Positions 50,901 to 64,000 of a stretch of DNA of 64,000 nucleotides are shown piece after piece. The DNA lies in the NCBI GenBank assembly GCA_023055505.1, contig JALIRH010000036.1, forward strand, positions 2,170,001 through 2,234,000, read 5' to 3'. Each line of letters starts with the position of its first letter. Position 1 is the stretch's first letter. The translations under genes were made by a program, and so were the position numbers. The stretch is from Callipepla californica brunnescens (Eukaryota; Chordata; Aves; Galliformes; Odontophoridae). The notes beneath the pieces are model-generated. The model worked only from the letters and a program-made list of their open reading frames with translations, made no database searches and was not told the DNA's origin.

Positions 50901-53900
50901 AGAGTTATCCATCCACAAAGACAGGGTTAGAGGAAGGTGACTGCACCCTTCTCCTCCCCAGCACCATTAATTCCCAAAGCTAACTACAAACCTCCTGGTA
51001 GGCAGCAAAAAGCCTTCTGAGTGACAGCCCTGTGAGACTGACCGAGGGGTGGAGGGTTCGAAGAGGAAAATGAAACCTTTGGTGACGTACCCAGGTGCAC
51101 TCAGCACTCAGGACCCTGCTTGAGCAGAGAGCTGGATCTTAGGGAGCTCGCTGGCTCCTGCCATCACTGCAGGGAGGAGAAGCCAGAGGCTTCTCTCCAC
51201 TCGAGCTGTGCCCAGATGGACTGGGAGGGCTGTGACAGAGCACTCGTGTGTGTGGGGTAAGAAAGAAAATGAGAGGGAACGTGTCAGAGCCCGAGAGCCA
51301 TCCACATGGAATTCAAGCAGCTTTCCCAAACGGGCACTGCTGTCCAACACAATCCTGACCACAGGCTCCATCCAGTTTGTAATTAAAAAGGACAGAGTGC
51401 ATTTCCCCCAGGGGTAAAGCAAAGAGACTTCCTGCCCCTGGGATGTGACAAGAATCCACACAGGGACTCTGCATGCGGAGGAAGGAGAGCAAATTCCTCT
51501 GTCTGGATGCACCAGGAGATGGGAAACGCTCTGCACGTGGTCTCACAGGAGACAAGACCTCTCCCTTCTGCCTACACTGAACTCCATCAACACGCGGTGT
51601 TTGCATGTTAAAGAAGTGAACAGGAGAGCATGCAGCAAGCTTCAGGTGGCAGCAATGCAGAGAGAAAAACAAAACGTTGTTAACACATGAGTATGTCCCA
51701 CCTTCCCAGTCTCTGCTGGGCATGGACTGCATTGCTGGAAAGACATCTCCAAAATCATAATCTACAAAAATGAGGGATAAAACTCAGGATTAGAAAAAAC
51801 AAGTAGTGGGGAGGGAGGGGAACGGGGGACAGTGTGAAGGGCATTTAGGGATCAGAAGGGAAAGAAACAAAAACAATCTTCCACTGACATCTGAAATGCA
51901 TAAGAAAATAGTTAGGGAACTTGGATGCAAACAGAAACCAGCTTCCCTGACAGCTGTTACTGATGGATATTGGTGCTGCAGGAGCAGAGGGATGAAGGCC
52001 TCAGTATGTGAGCAGCTGGAAAGCTAAATAAATCAATACAATAATGGTGGGCGTAGTGCCAGGCTTGTGTACCGAACCAGGAATCCCCTTTGGGAAATGA
52101 CCTAAGTGCTCCGTGCCTCAGTTTCCCCACCTCACTCTTATCTCCCACAGATACTGTGATGTTTGACTCAGGGTTTGCAAAGCCACGGGTCTGATTACAG
52201 GGCAGACCTCGTGCTGTGATCCTGAACTCCCCAACTTCACCGACATTCCCATGGTACAGAGGTGCCCCTACTGGAACGTCTGGTATCAGCTCTGATACAG
52301 AGGCTCAGTGTGATGCCCCAGGGAAGGGCTCTGCTTTGTATGCCCTGGCAAACTGAAGACACCTCGCTGCTTTCTCTCTGAATTCACCGCATCCAGTGAT
52401 GACACACACACTGCACCACCAACTCTAAAATCCCCCGATCCCGCTTTCCTCAAACTGGCAGGAAGCAGATCAGTGTATTTGGGATTAGGAACAGCAGCAG
52501 AAGAGATGTTCCTTCAGGTGAACACGTCTCCTGCAGCGTAGGAGCTGCCTGTTCCAGCCTGGGGCGGGTGAAGGAGGCAGCATGGAGCACATCTCAGGTG
52601 CACAGGGACAACACCCTGCGTGGCCAAGCCCCTTCTGGCACAGCCAAGAGTGTGAGGGTATGAGTATCACAAGTTATCAAGCTGCTCAAGGTAAGATGCA
52701 CAAAGAGAAAAAACGGCACTGTGTGCTTTTCCCTAGGACAGCAGGTATGGAAAAAGACTCAGGAAACTGCTCCCTGCTTCCTCCAGCATACTTGGGTCTC
52801 TCAACTGCAAAGTAAGCAGTAAGAAAAGGTCTGCAGTGTTGTGTACCAGCTCTAAGCTGGGAGCTGTGTTCAAAACAAGCACAGCCGCCATCCCTTGAGA
52901 GCTCTCAGCAGATCTTGCAAAAACACACACCCCGAAATGTGTGGAAATGTGGACCGAGGTAATTGGCATGGAAAGTTCTCCTCTCCCAGAGGGAGGCAAG
53001 GTGTCTGCTTGCAGCTCAGATCGCAGTGCTGCACTGCCCTCTCATTTCCACCTCCCAGTGAACGACATGGACAGGCTCACAGCCTGACTTCTGCAGCTCT
53101 GTGCTCTCCTCCATCCCATCATCTGCTGCATCATTTGGTGCCTTGTCCGGCCGAGCAGCTCAGCTGACGGCACCACGGGAACACGCAGCCCTCGATCTCA
53201 CCTGCTTCACAAACCAGGAGGCCGCTGCCGTTCCTCTGCCCTCCCTGAACACTTACCTTCACTGGATGGAGCAATGGCACTGTCGTCCCACTCCAGGTTG
53301 GTGGAGGTGACAGAGTTGAAGGAGTTGAGAGAGAGACTGTCCGAGCCGTGCACGGAGCTGGGCAGGCGGTCCTCGAAGTCCAGCAGGTACTGAGGTTTGT
53401 AGTAATCTGGCATATATGGGGCCAGATCCAGGTAAGGAGCGTCCTGCAGAGAAGAGGAGATGGAGGGAGTCAGGCTCGGAGTCACTGCACACAGTCAAAA
53501 GCAATGCCAAAATGATAGGACTGCCCTGGAATCTCTCCTGATGTTCATTCCTGCTTCTTTCACAGGAAAGCCAATGGCCCCCTCCTCTTTCACTGCAACA
53601 CAGAGGGTCTGCCAGTGGCTTTGTGAGCACCTCCATTCCTCTGCAGGGATGCCAGCACTTCATAGCAACATTTGAAAGTGCAACTTCCCTTTGTCCCCAT
53701 CAATCTGGGAAGCTGCACATTTTCAACTGAGCAAGAGAAGTGCCAACACGGTGCCCTGGGCCGAGCAGTGAGATCTGTGACAGCCAGGCCCCCCTCCCAC
53801 CCCGTGTACCCACTGCCCCAGCCACAACAGGCACACAACACGCTGTCCCCTCACCAGGTCCAAGTCAAAGCGGATGAACTCCAGCCCAGACACCAGCGTT

Positions 53901-56900
53901 AAGAACAAGGTCAGATGGTCATGACTGCAAACCAGGGCATTCCTGCAACACGGATAAAACAGAAGAGCTTTAGAGCTGCGAAAAAGAAAAGGAAACAGCC
54001 ACAAGCACCCTTTGGTTTTCTTAGTTTTGGTGGTGTGTCCCTGAGATGTGCTGTAATCAGCCCCAGAGCTGCACATCTGCTGTTTGCCTCCTGTCTGAGA
54101 GCAACGGCAGAGCTCTGAAAGCACAAGAATCCTCTACATGCTGCCCCCAAATTGTGCTACATCCCAATTTCCAGGCATCCACTAGGGCTGGACCAGAGCT
54201 TCTTGGAAGGCATGAAGAGAATTAAGAGTATGTCTGGGGAATAAAAGGAGGATAAAAGAAATAAATAGAAGAGATGCTTTCAGGCCCTCTAATAAAACAG
54301 CACCCCCACATCTGGGATCCCTGCATCAAACAAGCAACACTTCTACAAATGATCAGACCTTGGCCAACTTCTTGCTCTCTCTCTGGCACTTCTTGTTTCT
54401 GACAAGGAGGGATAGCAACAAGAGCCGAAAAACCAGAACCAGTTCCGATACTCACTTGACATAGTACTTGTGCAGCAGGCTCAGGTTCTCCTGGAACAGC
54501 CTCAAATAGCTCTCCAAAGAGTTTTCATTGAGGGCTAAGTACAGCCATGCTCGGCCTGAAAGCAAAGCAGCAGAGAGATTTATCTGCAGGGAAACACCTG
54601 CCAAGTAAGTCTGGAAACAATCACAGATCAGTTAAAACACATCAGATTGTTCATTGACGTTCACACGGTTTGAAGGGGACAACTTCCACCAACTGTGAGG
54701 AAAATGCCAGCGTGAGATGAATGGGAGGACTCACGATCTGGAGAAGGAATAAAGACTGTGTGGCAGGCAGCTGAGGGACAGACACACAGCTGAGTCCCTG
54801 CTGTGAGGTGGGGCCCTGCTGGCATTTCCAGTGGGATCAGCAGCCAGGAGAGACAGAGGGAGAATCGCTCCAAATCAGCACAGGTGCAATTTGAGGCGTT
54901 ACACAAAGGCAGAGGTGGTGGTGGAATCTGTGCTCAGCTCCACTCTCACCAGTACAGGAGACGAAGGATGTTGGGAGAATCAGACACAGAGAAGGTCTCT
55001 GGGCACCATCCAGTGGCCTTAATGGTCCCAAACATCTGCTACAGACATCTCACAGCTGAGGAGAAGCAGCACCAGGCAAACAACAGCTACAGCAAGACAC
55101 TGTGGGACAAGAGAGGCAATGCCTCCTGCCTGCCACACACCCTTCCTGAGAGCACAGTACAGCAGACTGCTTTGGTTTCACAGCAGCAGCAGCACGGCTG
55201 GAGACAGGCTGCAGTATTTCTCAGGCTGTAATGCAGTTCCAACAGGACTCCACCTCCTGGGGTTGAACACAGTGGGCTGCACTCAGCCCTCGAGCACGTG
55301 GCCACTACCACCTTCCCAAGCTTTCAGCCACACATCTCACACTAAGTCTGCCCTCAGAGTCAGGGCAGTGTCTGCAAACACTCACTGCGTCCCAGGTTGG
55401 TGGCCACGTGTTGGAGCACTTCTATCTGTTTGATGGCTTCCCGGCGGGTGAAGTGAACAACCAGCACCCAGTAACCCAACGAAAGGTCTTGCAACCTGGA
55501 GAACAGGGGTCCAGAAAAATGCAATCAAGGGCTTCGTTATCCCCATCCAAATTACCACCTGGAAAGCCCTTGCACTGTGCTGTGCACGCGTTCACATCCA
55601 AAGCACAGTGAAAAGAACCCAGGGGTGGGTGCCGTGCTTACCCATAGAGCAGAGCGTGGTCCAGATGCTCGCAGAGCCGCTGCAGGACCTTGTCGTGGTT
55701 TCTGATGGCCGGGGTCTCATCCTCACAGGCAGCAAAGTAGCTCTGCAACTGCAAGAAGAGACAGGTGGATGAAACACCCCACAGAGACAGCTGGAAACGC
55801 CGGCACACTCACAGACAGCATTAAGTAGCAGCCCAGGAAGAGACAGAGATGAAGACTGAGGCACGTGAACACAGGATGAAGGTTCACCCCGAGACATCTG
55901 TGGGGTGAGGCCACATCACCACCAGGCACTGTCATCTGGCTGCCACTGTCTCAGGGACCAGGACACTCCGACTCATCTCAGTTAAGGTGCCCACAGCTGC
56001 AGGTCAGCTCTGAGGCTCCAGAAGCCCCAGAAATCACAGCCACACATCTTCCCAGCTCACCCAACAGTCTTCTCCTGTCCCTCGAGCTCAGAGCTCTGCT
56101 CAGGTCCACATCTCACACGCACCTGGCATCCAGGCAGGCACGTGATTCACCCAGGATGTAACCTCAGCCACACTTATTTGCTCTGGTTGGCAACAATTCA
56201 GCTGAGCCACGGCGACGCATCCCCCAGCCACACCATATTTTGGCAACCTGATGCATCTTTGCCAAACCTCACCGGTTCCTCAGGCTCCACGTAACTACAG
56301 CAATAAATAAATGACCAGGTTTTATACGCTGTAAAACTCTGTGCTGTGCTCATCGAGTCTGACCTGACCCCAAAAGCCAGGAACTGGTTTCTCCTCCTGA
56401 ATTAATGAGGATACATCCAGCTTCAGCATGCTCCTTGCCTGGAGATCTTTGCATCTGTGTGGAGGAAGGCAGCTCTTAGGTAAGATGGGAGAGCCAGGCG
56501 TGTACCTACACGGAGCTGTCCCAGCCCTTACGTGGGAAAGAACTGCTGAGCTGGAAGATTTGCAACCAAATTCCTTCATCTGATTGCACAGTGCAATGCA
56601 TCCCATCCCTGTCCCAGTAAGGAGGTGAATCCCCTGGGAAGGCAACGTGCCGTGTTGGTTTGCTTACAGAGACTTTCACTGCACCTACGTGAGAGCCAAT
56701 GTGTTCTAGCCCAGCAGCTCTTACTTGTTTTAGGAGGAAGCGGTCTCCAAAGATTTCTGCTATTAATAGGCAGCCCAGGCCCAAGCAGGGACACCAGTGC
56801 CCTAAAATCCCATTATTCAAGAACTATTTTGGGATCTACCCACAGTCAGTGTTTGAAGTGCACTCCTGCAGCAAGGACGCTCGAGGAAGAAACAAAATTC

Positions 56901-59900
56901 AGAGCTTATCCCCAAGGTGATGGAACCATGGGGGATCACAGAGGGTTTCACACAATCTCCTTTGGTATGGGGGCATGGGATCCTCTGGGACAGCAAAACC
57001 TTTGCCATGTGGAACATGAGCTGGGAACCAAAGGCAGAAATCTGTGCCCTGCCCCACGCATGCTGCTGCCTACACAGAGAGCTGGGGAACCCTCTGCTGT
57101 GGGTCTGGGACATCTGTCCTGGGTTTTCCTGCAGGTTGTGTGCTTGCTTGAGGAAACACAGCTGTGGGGCCGTCCATTTGCTGACCACAGCAGAGGCTGA
57201 CAAGGAGCAGCTCGGGCACACTGCACACAGCTCAGGGCAGGCAGCACAGAGGGAAGTCTCCAGTCTGGCTTGGCAGAGGAACTCCCCATCAGAGACAGAC
57301 CCCAAGCCTGGGCAGCAGAAGAGATGAGCAAATGGAAGCACTTCTTCTTCTTTTTCTTCCCCAAAATAGCTCCTATCTTTGTTACAGACCTTCCTGCAGC
57401 CAGCTCGTGGTTTCCAACCCTCTGCAGTACCCCGGCGCTGCCAGACTGACCGAGCAGCTCCCACCAGAGCTGCATTGCAGGTCCCCCTGGAAACCACTAG
57501 CAAACCCAAAGGGTTATCTCCTCTCAGCACCTCTGAATGGCAATTAGTACCCAGGGATTTCAGGAAGGATACATTTCCATTGCTTAGAAAAGCTAAATCT
57601 CAGTTTTTATGGCACCACTCTGCAAGGTTTTGTGTTACCTTCAGCCTCCCTCTTGTCCCAGGAGCCAACTCCACCACCAGCACCCTTACAACAAGATTGA
57701 TCTTGCTGCATTTAGGTGAGGGAAAGACAGAGCAACGCCCACCCCAAGCAGCCCTCACCCACTCTCTGCCACGTTGGGAGGCAGAGGACGGCCTCGCGTG
57801 ACTGCTGTGTGTGCAGTCATGGGGCTGTGCAGCCTGGCAGTTCCTCCCGAGGTGGATTTGGGCAGTGAGTCACAGCTGTGGATGAGCTGTTCCATGCATT
57901 GGTCGCAGGGAAGCACAGTGAGAGGTTGCTCCAACCTGTATGCGATGCCTAATACACCTCTAAATTACCACGTGTTTATATGCAGTGTTTGTTCTTCTGC
58001 AAACAGCTACAAGACACAAACAAACCATTTGGAAGCAGCCTCTCCCTGGTCACCGCGTGGCGGGTGGACCTGCTTGGGAGGTGAGGAGCTGAAGCTCTGC
58101 AACCACATGTGAAGCACACACAGAGCAGCTCCCTGACATGAGCAGGGAAACCCAGGAGAGAGACAGGCAGCGAGGTCAAAAAGCATCAACCAAGCACAAG
58201 CACTCATCTCAAGAGAGTTCAGAGAGATGTTCTTCCTCTCTGCCCCCAAACCAGGTGAGTGCCAGCACGAATGGCTGAAGCCAGCCTGGGGTGAAGGACA
58301 GTTTGCAGGGCACTGCAAACACCTCTGAGTCTCAACCCAGGGCTATTTATAAACATTCCTGTGGCCAAAATAAGTGCTGTTGGCATCCAGAAGGCATCCC
58401 CACCATCCACTCAGAGTGTCTTTCTCAGCTCAGCAGTGTGCTGTGCCAGAACTGCACTGACCACTGCGTTCCAAGCAACCTGCCGAGTAAACCTGTTACA
58501 AAAGCTCCTCCTGAGCTTCAAGGCTGGCAAGTTAAACACACTCAGAGAGCAGAAGGGTGCTTGTCCAAAGGGAGCAGAGAGCTTATCTGAATGAAGGGGA
58601 ATAAAGGGAGAGTTTGTGCTCCTAATAATCGCACCTCATGCCATTGAGGAGGTGACGATGGTTTTAATTGCTGTTTATCAATGAGAGATGACTGTAGACA
58701 GATGAAGGGTTTTTTTTGTAGTAATGTACCACACCCCATGCTGGCACGCATAAGGATACTCCTCACAACTTTATAGCCCACTAATTGAATCAGTTCTCAA
58801 TGAGCACGCTGCTCTCCAGGCCCATTTGCAGAGCTTGTACTGCAAGAAGAGATGCCAAAAAACCAGCTGTCCAGGCTCTCAGTGTTTTTGCCCTGATTAC
58901 CCCAACAGAAGAAGGGATCTTCAGCATCTGTCCTGCCGAGGAATAGCTGTGAGCTGTAGCAGCACACTGCAAACTCCATTCTCCAAACAGAATCATTCTT
59001 GTGGTGCTTCTTGGAAGCACCCCCACAGCCTGATTGAAATGCAGTCTCCTGCCTCTATCCACGGCTGGCCACAACCCAGCCAAGTCTTCACCTCCTCTCC
59101 GTACATCTGGCCCACAGATATCCCACTAGCAGCTTTCCAGCTTTGAGTTCACGTCCGTTGTTCTGCTTGGCATTTCCCTGGCAAGACAAAAGCACTGCAA
59201 GGAAAAGCCAGCAGTGCATTGGGCAGCCCCCTGCATTCTGCCAGCTCAGCTCTGACCCCAAGCACTGTGCTCACTGCATGGGACACTTCAAAACCCACTT
59301 TCTCACACACAGCACAGGGACTGGCAAAGGGTTTTCTGCCAGTTCCAAGAAAGCAAAACAAAAGGAGTGCCACAAAGCAGCAAACAGATGGCCAAACGGC
59401 AACTGGATTGGTGTAGCCTTCTTTCTGCCTTGATCCCTGCTCTCTCATGGCCTTCCCAGTCAGGGGAAAGACAGTTTCTCTGGTATATCAAGGAGATATC
59501 TTTCTTTGAAAGCAGGATTTTGGAGATGTGAACCTCTGCAAGACTCAACACACCTCTGAAACCCATTCCCAGCAGCTGTCCTTCCACCCCACTGCTCAAG
59601 GCTGGAGCTCCAGGGAGCTCCAAAACCACTGACAAGTGATGGCAGCTCAGCTCCAAGGAAAGAGGCAAAGGCAAGGGATAGGACAGACAGGTAAGAAGAC
59701 TGATAAACGAATGGATGGGCAAAATTATACTCACTAAGGGGAGCACAAATTCAATGGCAGATGGAGAAAAAGGACACCAAACTCCTCAGCAACTTCACCA
59801 CAAATAAAACTGAGCTGAATTTCAAGGCAGACATGTTGCTCTGCTGCTGTCTTCCCCAGTCAAGAAAGACCTCTGTAGAACACAACTTAAAGCCTCAAAA

Positions 59901-62900
59901 TGTCAGCTCTGTCTGGATGTTAGGGGGCTGCATACATGACCCGACTCCACATCTGTTACAAAAAGCTTTCAGATCAGCACCAGCCTCAGTGCTTGGCTCC
60001 CCATTCTGGACACTGCACCCCTCACCTTGGTGCTGGGACCTTCCCAATGGAAAACACTTGACACACAGCACATCAGCACTGCCAATGGCATTGGAGCAGC
60101 CTTGATGTGCAGAGACCAGAGCCCGAAAGAAACAAAGCTGACACCCACAGCAATGATGCCTCATCTCTAGAAACACAGAACTCTGAAGTATTTGCCCAGC
60201 TGCGTGCAGTCTGCTAAAGCTGTCACCTCCTGGGACACGTACACTTGTCAGCTGTCGTTCCCAAAAGGCTTTTCCACCAGGGCTTTCCTCCATTTGAAGT
60301 TCATTACTTCTGCTGCATTGAGCACAGAACAGGCACGGAGCTGGCTGGCAAGGCTGGAGGGAAGCTGCCAGTGGTGCAGCCTGTCAGATGCAGCCAGCAG
60401 AGCCTCTGGGATGGCACACAGCTGCTGAGGAACAGGATCCCTGTGTTAGTCGCAGGCAGACGGAAAGGTCACATGCTCAGCACCACAGAAAAACAGATTT
60501 CATAGGAGTGAAAAACGAGTCCAGTTGGTAAACACCCTACAACAAGCGAGCACAGAGGGTTTGTGCCCTGCCATGGTGCTGCTCTCCCACATAGCTGCTG
60601 CTTACTCACACTCCGAGCATTCGGTGCTTTGAATCTCTCCACACAGACCAAGTTTTCTGGCACAAAGTTCTTTGGATTACTCCTCTTGGACGGGGACATC
60701 AGAAAGCTGAATCACTCAGCGGCCGTGTCACGCTCAGAGAACTTGTGAAATTAGAGACTGACTTGGAGACATTTCCTGTTGTTCCCCATACAAAACCCAT
60801 TGTCACATCCACCTAGAGGTGAGCACATTCCTTTAGTCTTTTATAGGGAAGGATGCTCTGCTTCAGCATCTCTCCAGGTTGGGAGGACCAAACTATCCCC
60901 AAATCTACCTTCAGGTGATTCTGCAAAGCGGAGCTGGGGGACTGTGATGGCATTTCTCTGGTACAGAGCTGAAAACTGGACTGGGAGACGGGCAGAAAGG
61001 CACAGCATTCACTCACTGGTACTGCCTGAAAGGGGAAAGCAGAAATGTTCCCAAAGTCATGCTCAAACGGAGCAGAGCCAGAGCTCCTGGCAAGAACTCC
61101 TGCATCATCAGCAAAAAATGTGCTCCATTGGATTGGCACACACCAAGGATCAGCTGTTTGTAATAACGTGTCCTTCAAAGCCAGAAGGAAAGCCTGGAAA
61201 ACAGAGGAAAGCCCCAAAACCTCGCATCAAAATCTTGCATTTTGAGCTCTTTTTAATTTGAAGTGTATCTCCTGGAATTGGCAGCAATGAGCATTAAGAA
61301 CTTTGTGGTTAGGTGGCCAGAATACAAACAAGACAGCAGCCAGTCCCTCCTTAATCCACTGCACTGTCCAGGACAGCACAGAAATCCAACGAGAGAACAC
61401 AGAACACTTAAACTACCCACTTCAGAACGGACCAGGCCACCTGTGATAACAGAGCTGCCAGGAGATGGCTGGCCAAAGAGAGATAACAGATGTGAAGCTA
61501 CTTCTACTCTGCCTACCACAGCACTAATTCAACAGCAGCTCTCATCCCACTGCTACTCTCAGTAATATAAAACCAGCACTGGAGTGAACAAGGGTCTACA
61601 CTCCTTGTGGGGAGGATGCCCAGCAAGGGATGAATGCACACCTAACCAAAACTGGACTATCTGCAGCTTTGGCCTCAATAAAAAATTAATTTGTTAAAGA
61701 AAATAAAGTTTAGGCATCAAGTTCCACAGTAACTCGTCGTGGAGCACTGCAGAGAGCAGCAAGGGAGCACTGGGTGGGAAAGGGGAAAAGAAACAGTCAG
61801 AGGACAGAAGTAGTGAGTGCCACAGTGTGACACTGTCCCCTGAATTCCTCTGTGTCTCCCACAGAGGTCAGAGAGGACAAGCTGCAGATGGGAAACAAAC
61901 ACTACCCCCACAGCTCTGCTATGTGTGTGCTCGAACTGAAGGAGGGACACAACTCTGCAGAGCTCAGCTCTTCCAACCCCTCCTGAAGCCACCAAGAGGG
62001 AACGCCTCTGGAGAACGCCAGGTCTCTGCCCTCCCGCACCTGAGCATCTGAAGCACCCAGGAGAGACTGAAGGCACAGCCAGGCTTCTGCTGGAAGCTGA
62101 GGCTCCAGCACTGCTTTGGTTTGATCCCAATCTCTACGTGGGTTGACAACTGAGAATCCACAAACTTCTCCTCGAGTCTGAAGCTGAGAGAAGCAAGCCC
62201 ATCTGGGTAAAAAGCATCAGAGAGCCACACGCATCGCCACAAACCCATCCGAGCCCTCTGCTCCACAAACCAAACCTGCAACAACAGGGAAAGCAAGGAG
62301 CAACCTGCCTACACAGCCAGAAAGCCTGTGAAGCAAGAGGTGATACCTGGAGGACTCCCCACGCCTCGTGACACAACGCCAGCAACCAGGAGCTGCTGGA
62401 AGAAGGGAGCAGAGAATGATCAAGATGAGATCTCACCGCGTGGGAAGGGCGTAGCTGCTCCTCTCACCTACTGACTGACTGTTCCCACTGACACTGAGAA
62501 AAGAGAAGCACCAGAGACTCAAGGGCTGAAGTCAGACAAGGAACTGCTGAGAAAAACCATCAGCTGCGTCGCAGACTCCCTGAGGAAGCAGAACTGCATC
62601 CCAGTGGTAGAACACAGGGCTGTGCTGGTGCTGGACTTCTGCCACGTGGCTGAGCTTGCTTTCAGTGGGACAGTATTAACAAATCTATCAGCCAGAAGTC
62701 TCCTGCACTTGCCTGTGCTTTCCCACTCTGAACTGAGCAGAAGAGCAAAGCGGTAGCACCGCAAAATCCAAAAATCCCTCTCTTCTGATGGGCCAAGACA
62801 GGAGAGCTGGCAGACATCAGCGCAGGTCAAACCATGGCAAAGCTGCAGCTGAGGAGCCCTCTTCAAGTATGACAATATCAAAACAGCCACCACGCTGATC

Positions 62901-63624
62901 TTATAGCATCTCCAAACAGGGATCCCCAGGGATTTTCAGCACGTAAATAAACAGTGTCCAACGAATCCTGTGTGGGAACTAATACATCCTTCTGTACCTG
63001 GGGAAACTGAGGCAGTGAGGTCAGAGACACAGAGCATTACGACGGTATTTCCAGGGAGATAAAAGATTCCATTTCCAGGTAGATAAAAGATTCCCCTTTG
63101 TTTTCAGAGGACTGAAAATTGAGACCAGAGGACGGGCTCACGGATGAAAGATTTGCACACCCAGCCTACGTGCAGGAGGTGCTGCCAAGCTATCCCCTGC
63201 CTAATGAGGCTGGAAATTCACCTGCGGTGCTCTTACAGCACGCCGTCGTGGGTGAATCTGTGTGAGGACACGCACAGATCTAACCCAGGAACCGGGGAAA
63301 CGCTGCCCAGCCCAGAAAGCTCCCTTTGCCCCAAAGCATATCACTGAACAGAGGTTGCCTTTACCCCCTTGCCAGCCTTCCCGAACTCGAACTGCAGCTG
63401 CCATCGGGGCCAGGCCGGACCACAAGCCCCGAGTTCCCAGGCGCCCTTACAAGTGGGAAAAAGAAACGCCCAGCGTGGCAACGGAGCCCCAGGGGAAGCC
63501 CGGCGGGGTCCACACGGGGGATGGGGATGGGGGTGGGGAGCCGTGCCGTGCCGTGCCAGCCCACCTTCTTCACGGAGAGCGAGATGTTCTCCAGGATGCG
63601 GTCCTTCACCTCGGCCGGCTCCAT
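44998..63624 (-). CDS. PLEKHM2: PLEKHM2 (SKIP), Arl8 effector and kinesin-1 adaptor
   Basis: Seen: 20 coding exons: 63624-63565, 55748-55642, 55495-55386, 54555-54456, 53942-53855, 53443-53257, 51761-51702, 50146-49912, 49177-48404, 48120-48051, 47954-47864, 47543-47479, 47146-47058, 46868-46736, 46661-46471, 46219-46154, 46020-45861, 45667-45488, 45410-45294 and 45135-44998. All phases match, giving 1006 aa (human 1019). The RUN domain spans about residues 36-158. Two tryptophan-acidic kinesin-light-chain motifs (EWDDS and DWEDGD) follow. An NPFNEE motif, a KKKKTGKKKK basic patch and a long acidic low-complexity exon 9 come next. A PH domain lies at about 763-862, and the protein ends in RAERDPWC. 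Known: on lysosomes Arl8b binds the RUN domain and kinesin-1 binds the W-acidic motifs, driving plus-end transport; Salmonella SifA also targets it in mammals. The start sits in a CpG island; intron 1 is 7.8 kb. Confidence 0.96.
49178..53256. other. PLEKHM2: PLEKHM2 introns 6-8
   Basis: Intron 6 (51762-53256), intron 7 (50147-51701) and intron 8 (49178-49911) interrupted only by exons 7 and 8. Sequence is unremarkable; no repeats, RNA genes or additional exons recognised. Confidence 0.7.
53444..55641. other. PLEKHM2: PLEKHM2 introns 2-5
   Basis: Intron 5 (53444-53854), intron 4 (53943-54455), intron 3 (54556-55385) and intron 2 (55496-55641). Nothing beyond the four exons they separate is recognised. 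Confidence 0.7.
55749..63564. other. PLEKHM2: PLEKHM2 intron 1 (7.8 kb)
   Basis: Long first intron without recognised genes or transposons. AT-rich motif clusters near 58.61-58.70 kb and the 24-bp GATA duplication near 63.05 kb are the only local structure noted. Confidence 0.7.
63048..63095. repeat. 24-bp tandem duplication with GATA motifs
   Basis: Two near-identical 24-bp copies (63048-63071 and 63072-63095), each containing AGATAAAAGATTCC, hence two WGATAR sites in phase, about 530 bases upstream of the CpG-rich core of PLEKHM2 on the intron 1 side. Confidence 0.7.
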
Positions 63625-63910
63625 GACGCCGGTCCCGGCCGCCCGCCGCCGCCTGCTCCGCCCGGCGGAGCCCGAGGGCCGCGCCGCCCTCCGGGCCCGC
63701 TCTCCGCCCCGCCGTCCCCCGCCGGCCGGCTCCGTGCTGCCGGCTGCCCGGCCCGGCCCCGGCCCGGCCCGCAGGCTGCGGGGTGCCGGCCGCCGCCGCT
63801 CAGCGCTCCATGGCCGCGCCCGGGCCCGGAGCGAGCGGAGCCGGGCCGCGCTCCGCCAGGAACTGAGCTCAGCAGGAAGGGGAAGGGCCGCGCGGCACCG
63901 CCCACAGCGC
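63500..63910 (-). promoter_or_regulatory. PLEKHM2: PLEKHM2 CpG-island promoter
   Basis: CpG-dense sequence surrounds the PLEKHM2 start codon (ATG at 63624) and extends about 290 bases upstream. It contains repeated GCCCGGCCCCG blocks (SP1/KLF-like) and GCCGGC motifs. No TATA element is seen. The 5'UTR and start site lie within it. Confidence 0.75.
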
Positions 63911-64000
63911 TGAGGGACGCGGGAGGAACGATGTGGGGGCAGTGCTGGAAGGGCGGGCAGGGCAGCGCTCTGTGCATCCCCTACTGCTCACACACACCGC
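63911..64000. other. Sequence upstream of the PLEKHM2 island
   Basis: The last 90 bases lie upstream of PLEKHM2. No feature supported. Confidence 0.5.

Overview
The window is vertebrate nuclear DNA, almost certainly from a bird and probably a galliform such as chicken. CR1-type LINE fragments lie on the minus strand, genes are intron-containing with short GC-rich introns and minisatellites, and five genes sit in the conserved order PLEKHM2 - SLC25A34 - TMEM82 - FBLIM1 - SPEN. That is the human 1p36 order, which I recall mapping to a chicken microchromosome (chromosome 21). Species and chromosome are inference; the gene identities come from exons translated by hand.

All five genes are transcribed from the minus strand, so transcription runs from high to low coordinates. 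PLEKHM2 (63624-44998, 20 coding exons, about 1006 aa) starts in a CpG island at the right edge. SLC25A34 (43790-41965, 5 exons), TMEM82 (41724-38867, 6 exons) and FBLIM1 (36498-34745, 7 coding exons) follow with gaps of only a few hundred bases to about 2 kb. After about 13 kb without a recognised coding exon, SPEN begins in a large CpG island (about 20.4-21.8 kb) and its first three coding exons (21055-21137, 6461-6781, 2684-3160) run towards the left edge. The rest of SPEN lies outside the window.

The genes share no pathway. PLEKHM2 links Arl8-positive lysosomes to kinesin-1, SLC25A34 is an orphan mitochondrial inner-membrane carrier, TMEM82 is a multi-pass membrane protein of unknown function, FBLIM1 (migfilin) is a filamin-binding LIM adaptor at cell-matrix contacts, and SPEN is a large RNA-binding transcriptional co-repressor.

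The non-coding part holds a 20-bp/81-bp hierarchical minisatellite abutting the SPEN exon 3 splice donor, three different degenerate tandem repeats filling TMEM82 introns 2, 3 and 4, a 1.5-kb dead CR1 copy and a short CR1 tail in SPEN intron 1, a decayed C2H2 zinc-finger relic in the same intron, and an orphan CpG island with YY1-type sites at about 31 kb between SPEN and FBLIM1. I found no CRISPR array, viral genome or prokaryotic system, and nothing I would call a new biological system. The best leads are the orphan promoter, the zinc-finger relic, the proline-poor migfilin linker and the overlapping reading frame at the SPEN start.
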